NCBI GenBank assembly: GCA_900313745.1
Contig: OMSM01000535.1
Location: 1-13,628, forward strand
Source: an uncultured Lachnospiraceae bacterium
GTDB taxonomy: Bacteria; Bacillota; Clostridia; Lachnospirales; Lachnospiraceae
Length of the DNA: 13,628 nt
Direction of reading: 5' to 3'
The notes beneath the pieces were generated by a model. That model searched no databases, was not told the origin of the DNA, and saw only the letters and a list, made by a program, of their open reading frames with translations. Both the position numbers and the translations under genes were made by a program. Positions 7,802 to 13,628 of this stretch are shown here, piece by piece. The first letter of the stretch is position 1. Each line of letters opens with the position of its first letter.

Positions 7802-7889
7802 AATACTCCGTTCTCCGCTCATCCCATATATCGTTGCTGTACGCTTCCGGAACACTAAATGCTGTGCCCGGGCAGAGTAAAACAAAGAT

Positions 7890-7918
7890 ATTATGCGATC
7901 AAATAGTCCTGAAGTCAA
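7890..7918 (-). promoter_or_regulatory. SigA-type promoter for degV and downstream genes
   Basis: On the minus strand the -35 box TTGACT (7918-7913; 5 of 6 consensus bases) and the -10 box CATAAT (7895-7890; 5 of 6) are exactly 17 bases apart. The -35 lies inside the last codons of recG and the -10 just past its stop. Transcription would start near 7883, giving an ~80-base leader before degV. It would let degV, parE, parC, rsmD and coaD be expressed independently of recG. Confidence 0.7.
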
Positions 7919-10007
7919 TGAGTTTTGCCCTGCGGGCCGACAGCACGTCGCGAAGGCGCGAATGTCCGGGCAGTGCGAGCTCCGGATCGTTTTCCTCAAG
8001 GAAGCGCACATACTCTGATGCGGTTCTCAGAACTCCGGCATCCCCGTAGATATCCGCAAGCACAAATCCAAGCTCCCCGCTCTGCCGTATTCCTCCGAGT
8101 TCCCCCGGCCCCCTGAGCTTGAGATCCTGCTCGGCGATGTAGAATCCGTCGTTGGACTTCTCCAGTATGGCAAGTCGCTCCGGCTTTCCGTTCACGTTCT
8201 CCCCGGTCATGAAAATGCAGTAGGACTGCTCACCCCCCCGGCCGACGCGCCCCCTTAGCTGGTGCAGCTGGGCAAGTCCGAAGCGCTCCGCGTTCTCCAC
8301 CATCATCACGGTAGCATTCGGCACATTGATTCCCACCTCGATCACGGTGGTGGAGACCAGCACATCGATTCTTCCGGCGGCGAAATCTGCCATAACCCGC
8401 TCTTTCTCCGCCGGCTTCATCCTTCCGGTGAGTGAATCGACGCGGATCGCGGCGGGGAGGCCCTCCCTAAGCTTCTCCGTGTAATCGGTTACATTCTCCA
8501 GGCTTCCGTCTTCCTCCTGCCCCTCCTCGATCGCAGGGCAGATGATGAACGCCTGTCTTCCCTCGCCCACCTGCCTTGCGATAAACCGCCACGCCTTCTC
8601 CCTGTAATCCGTGCCGACCACGGTATTGCGTATCGGTCTGCGGTTCCCGGGGAGCTCGGTAATAAGGGATACGTCGAGGTCGCCGTAGAGGATAATCGCC
8701 AGCGTCCTGGGAATGGGCGTAGCGCTCATGACGAGGATGGGCACCTCATATCCCTTTCCGGCCAGTGCCTCTCTCTGCCTTACGCCGAAGCGGTGCTGCT
8801 CGTCCGTCACTACGAGTCCCAGCCTGCGGTAGTTCACCCCTTCCTGGATAAGGGCGTGAGTGCCGATTATTACATTGGCGGTGCCGTCCTCAATCTCCTT
8901 TAGGGCTTTCCGCCTCGCCTCCCCCTTCACCGAGCCGGTGAGCAGTACGGGCCTGACGGGGAGACCGTATTTCTTCGCAAGTCCCGAAAGGCTCTGCATA
9001 TGCTGTGCCGCCAGGACCTCCGTCGGCGCCATCAGGGCACCCTGGCGCCCGTTCGCCGCGGTCATAAGAAGTGCAAGGAATGCGATAATCGTCTTGCCGC
9101 TTCCGACATCTCCCTGCAGAAGGCGGTTCATGACGTGTTCTCCGGAGAGATCCTTCTCTATTTCCTTCCACGCCCTCGCCTGGGCCCCGGTCAGCCGGTA
9201 AGGCAGTGCCTCAATAAGCCTCCCGGTGTCCGCGACCTCGATCATCGGATCCGGGTTCAGCGCCTTTCTGTTTCTCTCCTTCTCCCCCGCAAGCTGCAGA
9301 AGAAAGAGCAAAAACTCGTCAAAAACCAGCCGCTTCCTCGCCCTTTGGGCCTCTTCGTCCGAGGAGGGAAAATGAATTTTCCGGTAGGCCTCCTCCTCTC
9401 CGGCGAGGTCAAGCCTTTCCAGGTCGTCTTCGGGAATAAACTCCTCCACAGGCAGTTTATCCGCCGAGTGGATGCGCTCCATCGCGCGAAGTATCTGGCT
9501 GTTCTTAAGCCCTGCCGTCAGGGAGTAGCGGGGCTGCATCGTCCCTTCAAGGCTTTCGTAATCCGAAGGGGTGAATAACCGGGGCTGCTCCATGAAGCGG
9601 TTTCCGTTCCCGCTCTGCTTAAGAAGGCCGCGCACGACATGGATGGTACCCGCCTGAATGGTCTTCTTCAAAAACGGCATGTTGAAGAAAGTAAGCCGCA
9701 CCTGGCCGCTCTCGTCCGCAGCCCGGAAATAGGTGACCGACTTGCCCCTTGCGTGGAAGGTCGTTCCGCTTCCCACGATAACGAGCTTCAGTGCGCAGAC
9801 ACTGCCCGGGACTGCCTCCGCGGCCATGACCGGGCGGTCATAAAATGTGTACCCTCTGGGATAAAAGGACAGCATGTCCCCTGCAGTCCACAGATTTTTC
9901 CTTGCAAACAGCTCCGCGGTCTTCGCTCCTACCCCCTTAACCTCGGACAGGGGGGAATCCCACTTAAGCCCACCTTTATTTGCTTTTGTCCGTCCGGATG
10001 CCGCCAT
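7899..10007 (-). CDS. recG: ATP-dependent DNA helicase RecG
   Basis: RecG is a superfamily 2 helicase that remodels stalled forks and branch-migrates Holliday junctions. The product is 702 residues, in the family range. The N-terminus carries the helix-hairpin-helix-like KGVGAKTAELFARKNL (24-39). The OB-fold wedge spans about 65-145. Helicase motifs follow: Walker A GDVGSGKT at 299-306, MAPTEVLAAQH at 326-336, DEQH at 402-405, MSATPIPRTLA at 427-437, and near the C-terminal end the QLHQLRGRVGRG motif of RecG/Mfd-type translocases. An ATG at 10097 would overlap the upstream stop (ATGA) and add 30 residues that are translated from two strong hairpins and do not look like RecG. ATG 10007 with GGAGG four bases upstream is therefore chosen. 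No promoter is visible between the upstream terminator-like hairpin and this start. Confidence 0.96.
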   Translation of the reverse strand: MAASGRTKANKGGLKWDSPLSEVKGVGAKTAELFARKNLWTAGDMLSFYPRGYTFYDRPVMAAEAVPGSVCALKLVIVGSGTTFHARGKSVTYFRAADESGQVRLTFFNMPFLKKTIQAGTIHVVRGLLKQSGNGNRFMEQPRLFTPSDYESLEGTMQPRYSLTAGLKNSQILRAMERIHSADKLPVEEFIPEDDLERLDLAGEEEAYRKIHFPSSDEEAQRARKRLVFDEFLLFLLQLAGEKERNRKALNPDPMIEVADTGRLIEALPYRLTGAQARAWKEIEKDLSGEHVMNRLLQGDVGSGKTIIAFLALLMTAANGRQGALMAPTEVLAAQHMQSLSGLAKKYGLPVRPVLLTGSVKGEARRKALKEIEDGTANVIIGTHALIQEGVNYRRLGLVVTDEQHRFGVRQREALAGKGYEVPILVMSATPIPRTLAIILYGDLDVSLITELPGNRRPIRNTVVGTDYREKAWRFIARQVGEGRQAFIICPAIEEGQEEDGSLENVTDYTEKLREGLPAAIRVDSLTGRMKPAEKERVMADFAAGRIDVLVSTTVIEVGINVPNATVMMVENAERFGLAQLHQLRGRVGRGGEQSYCIFMTGENVNGKPERLAILEKSNDGFYIAEQDLKLRGPGELGGIRQSGELGFVLADIYGDAGVLRTASEYVRFLEENDPELALPGHSRLRDVLSARRAKLIDFRTI

Positions 10008-10011
10008 AGTT

Positions 10012-10016
10012 CCTCC
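10012..10016 (-). promoter_or_regulatory. Ribosome binding site that decides the recG start
   Basis: GGAGG on the minus strand, followed by four bases and the ATG at 10007. The competing ATG at 10097 has only AGAAGA in front of it. Confidence 0.75.
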
Positions 10017-10035
10017 GTCCGCGCCGGATGCTTCG

Positions 10036-10060
10036 TTCTTCCCGCACCTTGCGGGAAGAA
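10036..10060 (-). other. Second strong hairpin in the yloV-recG gap
   Basis: TTCTTCCCGCA at 10036-10046 is perfectly complementary to 10050-10060, an 11-bp stem with a 3-base loop. On the minus transcript it starts at the base after the terminator-like hairpin at 10087-10061, so that hairpin's U-rich tail (UUCUU) is the 5' arm of this one. No U-tract follows it. Confidence 0.7.
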
Positions 10061-10087
10061 AACGGCGGGTGTTACGCACCCGCCGTT
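10056..10087 (-). terminator. Terminator-like hairpin after the fakA/yloV gene
   Basis: AACGGCGGGTG at 10061-10071 pairs perfectly with 10077-10087 (11 bp, 5-base loop). On the minus strand the stem is followed by UUCUU, giving a run UUUUCUU together with the stem end. It begins 7 bases after the yloV stop. By form it should end the asp23-yloV transcript, yet recG follows with no visible promoter, and its U-tract is shared with the next hairpin. It may therefore act as a partial terminator. Confidence 0.7.
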
Positions 10088-10093
10088 CAACGC

Positions 10094-11788
10094 TCATTCT
10101 TCTGCAGATAAAATATAGTAGTAAATTGGCTGTCCTCCGGGCTGCAGCTCGATATCGCAGCCGGGGAATTTCTCCTTCGCCCGTCCGGCGAGCGCCTCCG
10201 CTTCCTCTGCGGCCACATCCTGGCCGTAATAGATACTGATCAGAGCGGTGTTCTCATCCACCATTTTCTCCAGCGTCTCCAGCGTGATTCCGTCGCGGTC
10301 CGGTCCGACTGCGAGTATTCCGTCGTCGCCGATTCCCATCATGTCGCCCTGGTGGATGGACGCGTCCTCGATCACCGTATCGCGGACCGCATAGGTTACC
10401 TCGGCGCTCTTCACCTTCTTCAGCTCCTCCGTCATGTTGGCGCGGTTGACTTCGGTGTCCAGCTCAGGCATATAGCTGATGACGGTGGTGATTCCCTGAG
10501 GAATCGTCTTTGTGGGGATGACGATGATCTTCTTGTCCTTTGTCATCCCGGCTGCCTGATTGGCGGCAAGAATAATGTTCTTGTTGTTCGGAAGGATGAA
10601 GATGGTGTCCGCATCCACCTTCTCGATTGCCTCGAGGACATCCTCCGTACTGGGATTCATCGTCTGTCCGCCCTCAATAATATAGTCCACTCCAAGTCCG
10701 CGGAAGATCTCGGCAATACCGTCTCCGACGGAGACAGCGATAAACCCGACATCCTTGTGGACACTCTCCGGCACGGGCTCGGGGACAGGCTCGGCAGCGG
10801 GTGCTTCCTGCCCTCCGGTCATGGTAAAGAGCGTCTCCTTGTGCTCAAGACGCATGTTGTCAATCTTCATGCTGGAGAGCTGCCCGTACATCAGGCCGCG
10901 CTGGATCGCAAGCCCGGGATCATTCGTGTGGACATGCACCTTCACTACGTCGTCGTCAGCAACACAGACTATGGAGTCTCCTATGGAGGAGAGGAAGTCC
11001 TTGAAATCCTTCTCCATCTTGGCATTGAAGCTTCCGACCCGGTCCAGCATGACGATGAACTCCGTGCAGTAGCCGAACTTGATCTCCGCGTTCGCGCGCA
11101 CCTCCGGATTCACCAGGGCCTTCCTTCCGTCCCCGGCGCTTTCCGACTCCTCCTCGAATACGGCAGTTTTGCCCTGATATCCCTCGTAGGCTCCCTTAAG
11201 CACCTGGACCAGTCCCTGGCCGCCGGAGTCCACGACACCGGCCTGCTTCAGCACGGGAAGCAGATCGGGAGTTTTGGCAAGCACGGACTCCGCCTCCGCA
11301 ATGATCTCCGGGAAAAGGACATCGAACTCGATATCCCCGGTCTCCACCAGCTCCCTGGTCTTGACCGCCACTCCCTTCGCCACGGTGAGTATCGTGCCCT
11401 CCTTGGGCTTCATTACAGCCTTGTATGCCGTATCCACGGCGCGGTCAAACGCGTCCGCGATGGTTCCGGCATCAACCTCGTCGTTCTCCCTTACTTCCTT
11501 GCAGAATCCGCGAAGCAGCTGGGAGAGAATAACACCGGAATTTCCTCTCGCCCCGCGGAGCGAGCCGGAGGATATTCCCTTGCAGAGCTTCATCATGTCG
11601 TATTCGTCGCCCAGGCCGTTAACTTCCCTGACCGCCGACATAATCGTCATGGTCATGTTCGTTCCCGTATCTCCGTCAGGCACGGGGAACACATTCAGTT
11701 CGTTTATCCATTCCTTGTTGGATCGTAAGTTTGCTGCGCCGGCAAGAAACATCTGGGCCAGCATCTTGGCATCTATTGATGTACTCAA
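10094..11788 (-). CDS. DAK2-domain protein, FakA/YloV-type fatty acid kinase, TTG start
   Basis: The 564-residue protein has the three-part FakA layout. Residues 1 to ~205 form a DAK2 kinase domain with the ATP/metal-binding loop NVFPVPDGDTGTNM (32-45), SLRGARGNSGVILSQ (76-90), KEGTILTVAKG and GVVDSGGQGL. A middle domain starts near EIKFGYCTEFIV. After a Pro/Glu-rich linker (EPVPEPVPESV) comes a C-terminal domain starting at DVGFIAVSVGDG, with EGGQTMNPSTEDVL and ILPNNKNI. FakA phosphorylates fatty acids held by FakB (DegV) proteins, feeding them to PlsX/PlsY-type phospholipid synthesis. In B. subtilis the orthologue is YloV, next to YloU and near recG, as here. The start is TTG 11788: GGGAGG lies 8 bases upstream and no in-frame ATG precedes the domain closely. 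It begins 22 bases after asp23. Confidence 0.92.
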   Translation of the reverse strand: MSTSIDAKMLAQMFLAGAANLRSNKEWINELNVFPVPDGDTGTNMTMTIMSAVREVNGLGDEYDMMKLCKGISSGSLRGARGNSGVILSQLLRGFCKEVRENDEVDAGTIADAFDRAVDTAYKAVMKPKEGTILTVAKGVAVKTRELVETGDIEFDVLFPEIIAEAESVLAKTPDLLPVLKQAGVVDSGGQGLVQVLKGAYEGYQGKTAVFEEESESAGDGRKALVNPEVRANAEIKFGYCTEFIVMLDRVGSFNAKMEKDFKDFLSSIGDSIVCVADDDVVKVHVHTNDPGLAIQRGLMYGQLSSMKIDNMRLEHKETLFTMTGGQEAPAAEPVPEPVPESVHKDVGFIAVSVGDGIAEIFRGLGVDYIIEGGQTMNPSTEDVLEAIEKVDADTIFILPNNKNIILAANQAAGMTKDKKIIVIPTKTIPQGITTVISYMPELDTEVNRANMTEELKKVKSAEVTYAVRDTVIEDASIHQGDMMGIGDDGILAVGPDRDGITLETLEKMVDENTALISIYYGQDVAAEEAEALAGRAKEKFPGCDIELQPGGQPIYYYILSAEE

Positions 11789-11810
11789 TGTCTCATCCTC
11801 CCAGACGGCG

Positions 11811-12170
11811 TCAGTCGATCACCTTGACTCCTTCGACAAAAATATTGATCTTTTCGATTTCCAGCCCGGTAAACTCCTCGACGCGGTAGCGGACGCTGCT
11901 GATGAGATTGTCTGCGACGGTGGGGATGTTGACGCCGTAGGAGACAATCACATGAAAATCGATGACCAGCTTGTTACCGGGGGTGAGGGAGACAGTAATC
12001 CCTCTGGTCATCGTGTCCTTCTTCAGAAGATTGACAAACCCGCTCTTCATCACGCCGGCCATGCCGACGATTCCGAAGCACTCTGTGGCCACGGACCCAG
12101 CATATTGAGCGATTACTTCGTTATCAATGGAAATATTCCCCATATGCGTGTTCATCGAAGATGATTTCAT
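11811..12170 (-). CDS. Asp23/Gls24-family envelope stress protein (YloU-like)
   Basis: A small soluble protein of 119 residues with the Asp23 family pattern: GNISIDNEVIAQYAGSVATECFGIVGMAG near the N-terminus, a central GITVSLTPGNKLVIDFHVIVSYGVNIP, and the C-terminal RYRVEEFTGLEIEKINIFVEGVKV. Staphylococcal Asp23 lies at the cell membrane and is linked to cell envelope homeostasis; the exact activity is unknown. It is the usual gene between rpmB and yloV in Bacillota. ATG 12170 is chosen over ATG 12182 because GGAGGG lies a few bases upstream; an ATG at 12152 would be shorter still. It heads the asp23-yloV transcription unit, with two candidate promoters upstream. Confidence 0.93.
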   Translation of the reverse strand: MKSSSMNTHMGNISIDNEVIAQYAGSVATECFGIVGMAGVMKSGFVNLLKKDTMTRGITVSLTPGNKLVIDFHVIVSYGVNIPTVADNLISSVRYRVEEFTGLEIEKINIFVEGVKVID

Positions 12171-12277
12171 AGTGCCCTCCATTCCGAAGCGACCCTACCC
12201 TTTCCTGCGCTGCCGCGCTTCTATACAGCACAAATAATGCGGCCGGATGCTCCTGGTTCCTCCGCATTTCCTTTCCG

Positions 12278-12306
12278 ATTATAACTGTTGGGAAGAGAAA
12301 TGGGAA
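12278..12306 (-). promoter_or_regulatory. Proximal promoter for asp23-yloV
   Basis: A perfect -10 box TATAAT (12283-12278) lies 17 bases from TTCCCA (12306-12301; 4 of 6 matches to the -35 consensus), on the minus strand. The expected start near 12271 gives a ~100-base leader before the asp23 ATG. Confidence 0.6.
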
Positions 12307-12359
12307 TACACGAAGTCCTCAAACTGTGGGGACCGCATTTCCGGCGCTGTCCGGCCTGC

Positions 12360-12387
12360 GGAAAATACTATAGAGAAATCATTTTCC
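12360..12387. repeat. 7-bp inverted repeat next to the shared -35 box
   Basis: GGAAAAT (12360-12366) and ATTTTCC (12381-12387) form a perfect dyad with a 14-base spacer, ending two bases before the rpmB -35 box and covering the -10 and most of the spacer of the distal minus promoter. It could be an operator or a short hairpin. It does not match any regulator site I can name. Confidence 0.4.
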
Positions 12388-12395
12388 CCTTGCAA
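12367..12395 (-). promoter_or_regulatory. Distal promoter toward asp23, sharing its -35 with rpmB
   Basis: TTGCAA (12395-12390) is its own reverse complement. On the minus strand it lies exactly 17 bases from TATAGT (12372-12367; 5 of 6 matches to the -10 consensus). Transcription would start near 12360 and give a ~190-base leader to asp23. Confidence 0.45.
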
Positions 12396-12418
12396 TGCCG
12401 GATTCCTTTTGCTATTAT
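12390..12418 (+). promoter_or_regulatory. Promoter of rpmB
   Basis: TTGCAA (12390-12395) lies 17 bases before TATTAT (12413-12418; 5 of 6 matches). The -10 is preceded by TGC, an extended -10 motif that would offset the weak -35. The expected start near 12425 gives a ~80-base leader. Confidence 0.7.
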
Positions 12419-12451
12419 ACTAATGTTGTGTTTGAATTCAACTCGGATTCA

Positions 12452-12470
12452 TCCCCCGCATCACGGGGGA
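12452..12470 (+). other. Hairpin in the rpmB 5' leader
   Basis: TCCCCCG pairs perfectly with CGGGGGA around a 5-base CATCA loop (12459-12463), seven GC-rich pairs, 20 bases before the AGGAGG ribosome site. No U-tract follows, so it is not a terminator. It may stabilise the mRNA or bind a regulator; the role is unknown. Confidence 0.5.
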
Positions 12471-12503
12471 GTTCCAAATATAAAAGTGACAGGAGGTGTG
12501 AAA

Positions 12504-12686
12504 ATGGCTAAGTGTGATATCTGTGGAAAGGGCGCTCATTTCGGCAACAATGTCAGCCATTCACATAGAAGATCCAACCGCATCTGGAACTCTAATGTTC
12601 AGACCGTTCGTGTTAAGGTTGAGGGCGGACGCAAGAAGATGCACGTCTGCACGAACTGCCTTCGTTCCGGCAAGGTTGAGCGCTGA
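12504..12686 (+). CDS. rpmB: 50S ribosomal protein L28 (zinc-ribbon form)
   Basis: A 60-residue basic protein that binds 23S rRNA in the large subunit. It begins MAKCDICGKGAHFGNNVSHSHRR and ends VCTNCLRSGKVER. Two CxxC pairs, C4/C7 and C49/C52, make this the zinc-binding (C+) type of L28, as opposed to the cysteine-free (C-) paralogue that some bacteria induce under zinc shortage. The ATG follows a near-perfect AGGAGG with a 7-base spacer. The frame is open upstream to 12288, but the promoter and leader lie inside that extension, so it is not coding. This is the only plus-strand gene here, divergent from asp23 as in Bacillus. It has its own promoter and terminator. Confidence 0.98.
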   Translation: MAKCDICGKGAHFGNNVSHSHRRSNRIWNSNVQTVRVKVEGGRKKMHVCTNCLRSGKVER

Positions 12687-12714
12687 TCACTTTATCAGGG
12701 CAGATTGTTTAAAG

Positions 12715-12743
12715 GACCAGGGATAATATCCCTGGTCTTTTTT
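12715..12743 (+). terminator. Rho-independent terminator of rpmB
   Basis: GACCAGGGAT (12715-12724) pairs perfectly with ATCCCTGGTC (12728-12737) across a 3-base loop and is followed by six T (12738-12743). It begins 28 bases after the rpmB stop. Confidence 0.93.
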
Positions 12744-12821
12744 GCGCGTTTGCAATGAGCCATGCACTCCCGGTATGTCATTCGTCGATTCAGAAGCTTG
12801 TTTCCGGATGGACGTCAGCGT

Positions 12822-12862
12822 AAAACTCCCCGGGAAGGCTGTTGCCGCCCTCCCGGGGAGTT
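12822..12862 (-). terminator. Terminator of the AtuA-like gene pair
   Basis: A 12-bp perfect stem pairs 12824-12835 with 12851-12862, with a 15-base loop that holds a small GGC/GCC stem. On the minus strand it begins 18 bases after the stop at 12881 and ends in TTTTA. On the plus strand it is followed by CTGTTT, so it could also back up rpmB termination. Confidence 0.8.
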
Positions 12863-12880
12863 CTGTTTAATCCTGCCGGA

Positions 12881-13210
12881 TCAGATTTCGCCGTCCTCTA
12901 CATGGATCTTCATGCGCATCACAGCGCTGCCCATGGACTTTCCGAGGCTGTCCAGACGGAGGCTCATGGTCGCTCCGCCGCCGAGCGCGTGCTTCATCAC
13001 GAAGTTGAAGCCGCCGAGGCTGGGAACGTCGTAACGGGTGATCTCGCCCTTGACCATGTCGCCGAAATAAGCCTTAAGCTTCTCGGGAGTTACCTCACGC
13101 TCGATTATCTTGTAATACTCAGGCTTTCTCGCATAGACGCAGACATTGCTTGTGTCGCCCTTGTCTCCGCTTCTGCCGTGTGCAATATCATTCAGATAGA
13201 TTTCTGCCAT
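12881..13210 (-). CDS. Small protein with AtuA C-terminal (ferredoxin-like) domain
   Basis: This 109-residue soluble protein has the signature seen at the C-terminus of AtuA-type proteins: MAEIYLNDIAHGRSGDKGDTSNVCVYARK at the start, matching the family pattern ARSGDKGxxxNVxV, then a glycine-rich LGGGATMSLRLDSLGKSMG near the end. In some AtuA proteins this domain is fused to the DUF1446 domain; here it is a separate gene directly after it. The biochemical role is unknown; AtuA itself belongs to acyclic terpene (citronellol/geraniol) breakdown in Pseudomonas, which need not apply here. ATG 13210 is chosen because GGAGG lies upstream and the motif begins there; an upstream start at 13255 would overlap the preceding gene. 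It follows that gene's stop by one base (TGA-G-ATG), so the two are probably translated together. Confidence 0.88.
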   Translation of the reverse strand: MAEIYLNDIAHGRSGDKGDTSNVCVYARKPEYYKIIEREVTPEKLKAYFGDMVKGEITRYDVPSLGGFNFVMKHALGGGATMSLRLDSLGKSMGSAVMRMKIHVEDGEI

Positions 13211-13211
13211 C

Positions 13212-13628
13212 TCACTGCACCTCCAGAATCTTGCTCTCCACCTGTACCACGTCACGCGGCACAGTCGTAGGCCACAGTGCCATCACTTCCTGTACATGGG
13301 ACCTTCCGCCGAAGAAGGATGCTCCGGGCGGGCCGTTTAACTGCAGCGGGCTGATCTCGGGAATGATCTTGGCGCACTCGCTCTTGTCCTCGGAGAACAC
13401 GGCGATGCGGAGTACACACTCGTTAAGATTCTTCAGCGCTTCCTCGCTCATGTCCGCAACACCAAGATGCAGGCTGTTGAGGCCGATGTAGCTGATATGG
13501 ATATCGTCGGCCTTCATGCCGCGCCTCTGCATCTTCTTCATGATGACCTCGGCGCAGTACTGGGCCTTCTCGTAGGCGTCCGGCCACGCGAAGGACAGCA
13601 TGCTGACGGTCTTCCAGCCCTTGTGGTA
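13212..13628 (-). CDS. AtuA/DUF1446-family protein, C-terminal part (runs off right edge)
   Basis: The visible 138 residues are the C-terminal end of a larger protein whose start is outside the window. They begin YHKGWKTVSMLSFAWPDAYEKA. Landmarks are MLSFAWPDA, YIGLNSLHLG, GPPGASFFGG and the terminal ALWPTTVPRDVV, which I recognise from 'acyclic terpene utilization AtuA family' proteins of Firmicutes. An in-frame ATG at 13601 is internal, because the frame and family resemblance continue to the window edge. Its function in Clostridia is unknown. Tight coupling to the AtuA C-terminal-domain protein downstream suggests the two products form one enzyme. Upstream neighbours, which would indicate the pathway, are not visible. 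Confidence 0.85.
   Translation of the reverse strand, partial: YHKGWKTVSMLSFAWPDAYEKAQYCAEVIMKKMQRRGMKADDIHISYIGLNSLHLGVADMSEEALKNLNECVLRIAVFSEDKSECAKIIPEISPLQLNGPPGASFFGGRSHVQEVMALWPTTVPRDVVQVESKILEVQ

Noticed and set aside
7865..7874. Ten-base palindrome TGCCCGGGCA in the degV leader
   Set aside because: It has no loop and no partner site, and is not placed over the promoter boxes; likely chance in GC-rich DNA.
10008..10097. 30-residue extension of recG from ATG 10097, overlapping the yloV stop by ATGA
   Set aside because: The four-base overlap is attractive, but the peptide is translated from two perfect hairpins, does not resemble RecG, and GGAGG favours ATG 10007.
10760..10815. Short repeat encoding EPVPEPVPES in yloV
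   Set aside because: It is a flexible Pro/Glu linker between domains, common in multidomain proteins, and not a mobile or regulatory repeat.
10352..11728. 458-residue plus-strand open frame opposite yloV
   Set aside because: It is the antisense shadow of a GC-rich gene, His/Leu/Arg-rich with no recognisable domain and no ribosome site; yloV explains the region fully.
12288..12503. Open frame joined upstream of rpmB, with a CPACGKYY zinc-ribbon-like stretch
   Set aside because: The extension contains the rpmB promoter and leader hairpin, has no ribosome site at its start, and L28 is complete from ATG 12504. The Cys pair is probably chance in an open frame.

Overview
The window reads as a chromosomal core segment of a moderately GC-rich member of the Bacillota, most likely class Clostridia and probably Lachnospiraceae-like. 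The basis is the gene order rpmB / asp23-yloU / yloV / recG, which is also known from Bacillus; the strong GGAGG-type ribosome binding sites; a zinc-ribbon L28; and the 230-residue coiled-coil protein next to coaD. The taxon is an inference. No tRNA, rRNA, insertion sequence, phage gene or CRISPR array was seen. Every gene is on the minus strand except rpmB.

Layout, in minus-strand transcription order from the right. (1) 13628-12881: the C-terminal part of an AtuA/DUF1446-family protein and a small companion carrying the AtuA C-terminal domain, closed by a hairpin terminator. (2) 12743-12504: rpmB on the plus strand with its own promoter, leader hairpin and terminator. (3) 12503-12171: a 333-base gene-free divergent control region. 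It holds an rpmB promoter and a minus-strand promoter that appear to share one palindromic -35 hexamer, plus a second minus-strand promoter nearer asp23. (4) 12170-10094: an Asp23/Gls24 protein and a FakA/YloV-type DAK2 protein, followed by two abutting strong hairpins, the first terminator-like. (5) 10007-7899: recG. (6) 7801-759: a DegV/FakB-type protein with its own promoter, then a type IIA topoisomerase pair (ParE-like, ParC-like), rsmD, coaD and a coiled-coil protein of unknown role, closed by a hairpin terminator. (7) 665-1: a HAD-family hydrolase that runs off the left edge.

How the genes fit together: this is mostly housekeeping. It covers ribosome assembly (L28, RsmD), coenzyme A synthesis (CoaD), DNA topology and repair (ParE/ParC, RecG) and probably fatty acid phosphorylation (the FakA-like kinase with a DegV-type carrier). 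Translation is tightly coupled at parC-rsmD (4-base overlap), rsmD-coaD (1-base gap) and the atuA pair (1-base gap). Three genes (HAD, parE, yloV) appear to start at TTG.

I see no obvious new multi-gene system. The signals most worth following are regulatory: a three-part repeat before parE that could form two mutually exclusive hairpins, one of which encloses its ribosome binding site and start codon; the shared -35 in the rpmB/asp23 region; and the doubled hairpin before recG. The coiled-coil gene beside coaD is the best candidate for an uncharacterised protein.
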